DNA from: Sphaerobacter sp.
Lineage (GTDB): Bacteria; Chloroflexota; Chloroflexia; Thermomicrobiales; Thermomicrobiaceae
Direction: 5' to 3'
Length of the DNA: 56,849 nt
Assembly: GCF_019683595.1 (NCBI RefSeq)
Contig: NZ_JADGHZ010000003.1
Span: 1 to 56,849 of the forward strand
In this document: piece after piece, positions 54,315-56,849 of the stretch
Layout of the letters: each line of letters starts with the position of its first letter
Position numbering within the stretch: the stretch's first letter is position 1
Translations under genes and position numbers: made by a program
The notes under the pieces: model-generated
Seen by the model: the letters and a program-made list of their open reading frames with translations, nothing else
Database searches by the model: none
What the model was told of the DNA's origin: nothing

Positions 54315-54803
54315 TCAGCACTCACAGGCGACGAACTCGAGCCAGCCGGGCACCTCTTCGGGGGCCATCATCTGGTGCGTTGCGTCGGCGACTGAGGCGT
54401 CGTAGATCGTGCCGTATCGGTCGGTGACGAAGATCGCGGCGAGCGGGGCGCCATCCTCTACCAGGCCGAAACGCGCATGCACCGTCAGGTCGGCGTCGGC
54501 CACGACCGGGAAGGGGAGGTCCAGATCGTGACGCAGCGCCTCTGCCGCGGCTGGTTCGGCGGCTACGACCGCGATCACCTGACCGTCCTCCGCCCGCGCG
54601 GCGGCGTATTGCTGGGCCAGCCCGCGCAGTAGCTCGCGGCACGCGGCGCAGTCCGCCTCGTGGGTGAAGACCAAGGCAAGGTTACGCCGCATGAAGTAGT
54701 CGCGTGTCCGGATCGTCTCGCCGTCCGATCCGGTTGCGGTGAAGTAGTCGATCTGGTCCCCGCGACTGGGGATCGCGCGCCGCTTGGTGTCGCTGATCGT
54801 CAT
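54315..54803 (-). CDS. Redoxin (AhpC/TSA-like) protein with CxxC
   Basis: A 162-residue thioredoxin-fold protein: DYFTATGSDGETIRTRDYFMRRNLALVFTHEADCAACRELLRGLAQQYAAARAEDGQVIAVVA (CAAC at residues 52-55 follows the first strand as in thiol redoxins) and the end FVACEC with two more Cys. The peroxiredoxin PxxTxxC consensus is altered to THEADCAAC, so it may be a reductase or peroxiredoxin-like protein, not a classic peroxidase. AAGGAG 5 nt upstream of ATG. Confidence 0.78.
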   Translation of the reverse strand: MTISDTKRRAIPSRGDQIDYFTATGSDGETIRTRDYFMRRNLALVFTHEADCAACRELLRGLAQQYAAARAEDGQVIAVVAAEPAAAEALRHDLDLPFPVVADADLTVHARFGLVEDGAPLAAIFVTDRYGTIYDASVADATHQMMAPEEVPGWLEFVACEC

Positions 54804-54820
54804 GGGGGCTCCTTCCTATT

Positions 54821-54943
54821 GCGTACTGCGTAGTGCGTAGTAGGTCGTGCGTATGGCGTCGCACATGTCCCGCCGAGCGCCAGCCGTGTCCTGTCCATCG
54901 CCCACTACGGAACACGGAACACGCAATACGCATCACGTCTCAC
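54821..54943. repeat. Heptad repeat arrays (locus 4), running into the midA-like stop codon
   Basis: Left GCGTACT GCGTAGT GCGTAGT AGGTCGT GCGTATG GCGTCGC (54821-54862), right GGAACAC GGAACAC GCAATAC GCATCAC GTCTCAC (54909-54943) in 7-nt phase. The last units overlap the final codons of the MidA-like gene (GRET-stop). Confidence 0.75.
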
Positions 54944-56060
54944 GCCCCAGGGTCAGCACCCGGAAGCGGCCCATCCCGCCCGGGTCGATCAGGTGCATGA
55001 CGGCGGCCCGGGCGGCGAGGTACTCCTCAGCCGTGATCCCCGGTCGTCGCTGCATGGCGACCAGGATCTCGCCGATGCCGGCGTTGGCCAGGAAGTCGGC
55101 CTGGGTGGTCAGGTCGAGCACGGTCAACCCGTGGTCCCGCGCCGCGTCCATGAGGGCCGTGAAATCCACGTGCGCGGTGAGATCCTGCTCCCCGACGGCG
55201 CGGTACGGGTCGTCATGGACGGTGTGCCGCGTGTAAGCCTTGAGCGTGCCGTCGCGTCGCTCCGGCCCGTACAACTCGGCGGCCGGGTAGCCATAGTCGA
55301 TGACCAGCGCGTAGCCGCGTTCCAACGCGGCGGCCACCTCGGCGATCCAGCCAGCCGGGCCGAGCGCGACCTCCGCGCGCTGTCCCTCAGCCAGCGTTAC
55401 GCCCTCGCGCTCGAGCCGCTCTGCTATCTCGGGCGTTGAAAGCGGCCCTGGCTCGTCGGCGAACCAGCCGTCGCGCCAGACGACGTAGATCTCTCGCAGC
55501 TCTCCGTCGCGCATCTCCACCCGGTGCACCGGGAAGGCGTCGACGAACTCGTTCGCCAGCACGCAGCCCGTGATCCGCCCGCCCGGCTCCGGCTGGCACA
55601 GGTGGTCGGCGAATCCGGCCTCGCCGAGGCGCTCGGCCAGCTCCGCCTCCCGCGCCGGGTTGATCTCGACCGGCTCGTAGCGGAGGGCGGCGAGGAGGTC
55701 GTCGCCGTCGGTGCGGAGACCGTCGAGGATCGCGAGCGCGAGCGTCCCCGCGCCGGCGCCGTACTCCCGCAGCGTGAACGGCTCGGGGCGATCGAGCTGG
55801 CGCCACATCGCGGCGAGGCGGCGGGCGATGGTGTGGCCGAAGATCGCGTGCGCCTCAGGCGCGGTGATGAAGTCGCCCGCCCTCCCGGCTCGCACCGCGT
55901 CGGTCCGGTAGTAGCCGTACTCGGGATGGTACAGGGCGAGCTCCATGAACGCGGCGAAGGTGATACGCCCCGCGTCGGCGATCCGGTCGCGGATGATCGC
56001 GACCAGCGCCTCGTTGCTCTCGTCCCAGTACCCGCGCCCGCCTGCGCCCTGCTCGCTCAT
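54933..56060 (-). CDS. MidA/NDUFAF7-family SAM-dependent protein methyltransferase-like
   Basis: A 375-residue protein of the DUF185/MidA family, whose mitochondrial member NDUFAF7 methylates an arginine of complex I. RITFAAFMELALYHPEYGYYRTD (family start), GDFITAPEAHAIFGHTIARRL, REYGAGAGTLALAILDGL (SAM motif I), YEPVEINPAREAELAERLG and GCVLANEFVDAFPVHRVE are all visible. Bacterial role is not settled. The start at 56060 has a weak ribosome site (AGAATCTCAGC-ATG). Its 3' end merges into heptad repeats. Divergent from the TrmH-like gene 79 bp away. Confidence 0.88.
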   Translation of the reverse strand: MSEQGAGGRGYWDESNEALVAIIRDRIADAGRITFAAFMELALYHPEYGYYRTDAVRAGRAGDFITAPEAHAIFGHTIARRLAAMWRQLDRPEPFTLREYGAGAGTLALAILDGLRTDGDDLLAALRYEPVEINPAREAELAERLGEAGFADHLCQPEPGGRITGCVLANEFVDAFPVHRVEMRDGELREIYVVWRDGWFADEPGPLSTPEIAERLEREGVTLAEGQRAEVALGPAGWIAEVAAALERGYALVIDYGYPAAELYGPERRDGTLKAYTRHTVHDDPYRAVGEQDLTAHVDFTALMDAARDHGLTVLDLTTQADFLANAGIGEILVAMQRRPGITAEEYLAARAAVMHLIDPGGMGRFRVLTLGRET

Positions 56061-56139
56061 GCTGAGATTCTACTCTGCAACCCGGGTGCCGCCCGCCTCA
56101 GGTTGTCGCGGCCGGCGGGCGGCCCGTAGAATCGGGGAC

Positions 56140-56760
56140 ATGGAGACGCAGGATGCCCGCCCGATCACCGAGCGGCGCCGTCGCCGCATGGTCGACGTCC
56201 TGGCGCGCCGCCAGCCGGATCTGACGGTCGTCATCGAGAACGTCCACGATCCCCACAACATCAGCGCCGTCCTCCGCTCCTGCGACGCCGTGGGGCTGCT
56301 GACGGTGCATCTCGTGTACACCATCGAGGAGTGGCCGGAGCTGAGCCGCGTGTCGTCGGCGAGCGCGGTGAAGTGGCTCGACATCGTGCGGCACGAGAGC
56401 ATCGAGGCATGCTACCAGGCGCTGCGCGCCCAGGGGTTCACCATCTACGCCACGCACCTGTCGGCCGCCAGCCGTGATCTCTACGACCTGGACCTCACGG
56501 GGCCGGTCGCACTGGTGTTCGGCAACGAGCACCGGGGCGTGTCGGACGAGGCCGTCGCAAACGCCGACGGCTCGGTCGTCATCCCGATGATGGGCATGGT
56601 CCAGAGCCTGAACATCTCCGTTGCCTGCGCAGTGTCGCTCTACGAGGCACTGCGCCAGCGGCGCGCGGTCGGCGCCTACGACCGGCCGAAGCTCTCTGCC
56701 GAGGAGCGTCAGGAGCGGCTCGTGCGCTGGCTCCAGCGCGAGCGCCGGATGCTGGAGTAA
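56140..56760 (+). CDS. trmH: TrmH/SpoU-family tRNA 2'-O-ribose methyltransferase
   Basis: A 206-residue SPOUT enzyme. It shows LTVVIENVHDPHNISAVLRSCDAVGL (motif 1), ATHLSAASRDLYDLDLTGPVALVFGNEHRGVSDEAV (motif 2) and VVIPMMGMVQSLNISVACAVSLYEAL (motif 3), the trefoil-knot signature, and a long basic C-terminal helix (RQERLVRWLQRERRMLE). The length and motifs fit TrmH, which methylates G18 of tRNA. ATG 56140 chosen inside the longer track ORF, which is antisense to MidA upstream. Confidence 0.9.
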   Translation: METQDARPITERRRRRMVDVLARRQPDLTVVIENVHDPHNISAVLRSCDAVGLLTVHLVYTIEEWPELSRVSSASAVKWLDIVRHESIEACYQALRAQGFTIYATHLSAASRDLYDLDLTGPVALVFGNEHRGVSDEAVANADGSVVIPMMGMVQSLNISVACAVSLYEALRQRRAVGAYDRPKLSAEERQERLVRWLQRERRMLE

Positions 56761-56807
56761 CTGGCCGCGGGGTCCATCATGCCGAGGCGCCAGCCCTGCG
56801 TCGCCAT

Positions 56808-56849
56808 AGCCGGCTTGAGCCGGCTTTCGTTGTCAGCCCGGCGGCTTTA
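56808..56849. repeat. GCCGGCTTGAGCCGGCT dispersed repeat, cut by the right edge
   Basis: AGCCGGCTTGAGCCGGCTTTCGTTGTCAGCCCGGCGGCTTTA, in the orientation of the 14.75-kb unit; the block continues outside the window. No gene between it and the TrmH stop at 56760. Confidence 0.7.

Overview
The window is GC-rich, gene-dense bacterial chromosome with about 50 genes on both strands and no RNA genes, prophage, intact transposase or CRISPR array that I could see. Three things fit a Thermomicrobia/Sphaerobacter-like member of Chloroflexota: the gene mix (adenosylcobalamin-dependent ribonucleotide reductase, manganese catalase, deazaflavin-type oxidoreductases, a YidC without the large periplasmic domain), a Tat/lipobox 'SRRRFVGG...LLAAC' signal followed by a Gly/Thr/Pro linker, and many dispersed palindromic repeats. 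That placement is inference from style, not from a search.

Layout. 1-3392: nrdJ, cut by the left edge and therefore missing from the ORF track, with two NrdR-type boxes upstream. 4147-12457: mostly minus-strand housekeeping genes (PLP decarboxylase, YidC, Mn-catalase, MreB, a coiled-coil/zinc-ribbon protein, an HEIGH membrane protease) plus a plus-strand TRIC-like channel. 12548-14340: an orphan adenine methyltransferase and a cyclase-family hydrolase. 14341-14894: a block of dispersed repeats. 14895-20541: PIG-V-like mannosyltransferase, a small Cys-rich protein, an AlkZ-like winged-helix protein, YebC and a DEAD-box helicase. 20711-21474: a HigBA-type toxin-antitoxin pair. 21561-33371: acyl-CoA synthetase, DDN-like protein, short UvrA paralogue, ArsR-SRPBCC pair, Nudix, O-methyltransferase, divergent WYL regulator and PPOX protein, HemW. 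33540-41471: a peptide-type ABC transporter (two permeases and a lipoprotein, no ATPase genes) run together with three M19 dipeptidase paralogues and followed by an XRE-cupin regulator. 41526-47693: PIG-L deacetylase, GT39-like protein, DUF385 protein, HAD phosphatase, then a BtuF-like protein overlapping an ECF S component. 47946-56760: a 1448-residue sensor kinase, lipoprotein, SnoaL-like protein, redoxin, MidA-like and TrmH-like methyltransferases.

The most interesting coding region is 33540-41471. All three M19-like proteins lack the His-x-Asp metal ligands and have Gln in place of the bridging Glu of classical renal-dipeptidase enzymes, but keep the two later His and the late Asp. Together with the transporter and regulator this suggests a substrate-uptake/processing module whose chemistry may not be ordinary dipeptide hydrolysis.

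The most interesting non-coding content is a set of dispersed repeats: (i) four loci with strictly 7-nt-phased degenerate arrays (GNANNAC and its complement) in inverted arrangement; (ii) a 26-bp palindrome next to G-runs that could form a quadruplex; (iii) TIR-bounded elements of about 250-260 bp, one inserted precisely into a copy of that palindrome; (iv) GCCGGCTGAAGCCGGCT / GTGCCCGGGGC modules; (v) CGAAGGATC...GATCCTTCG inverted repeats.

Cobalamin appears twice (nrdJ and the BtuF/S-component pair), suggesting B12 dependence with salvage. Most long ORF-track entries opposite recognisable genes are high-GC antisense shadows and were left out.
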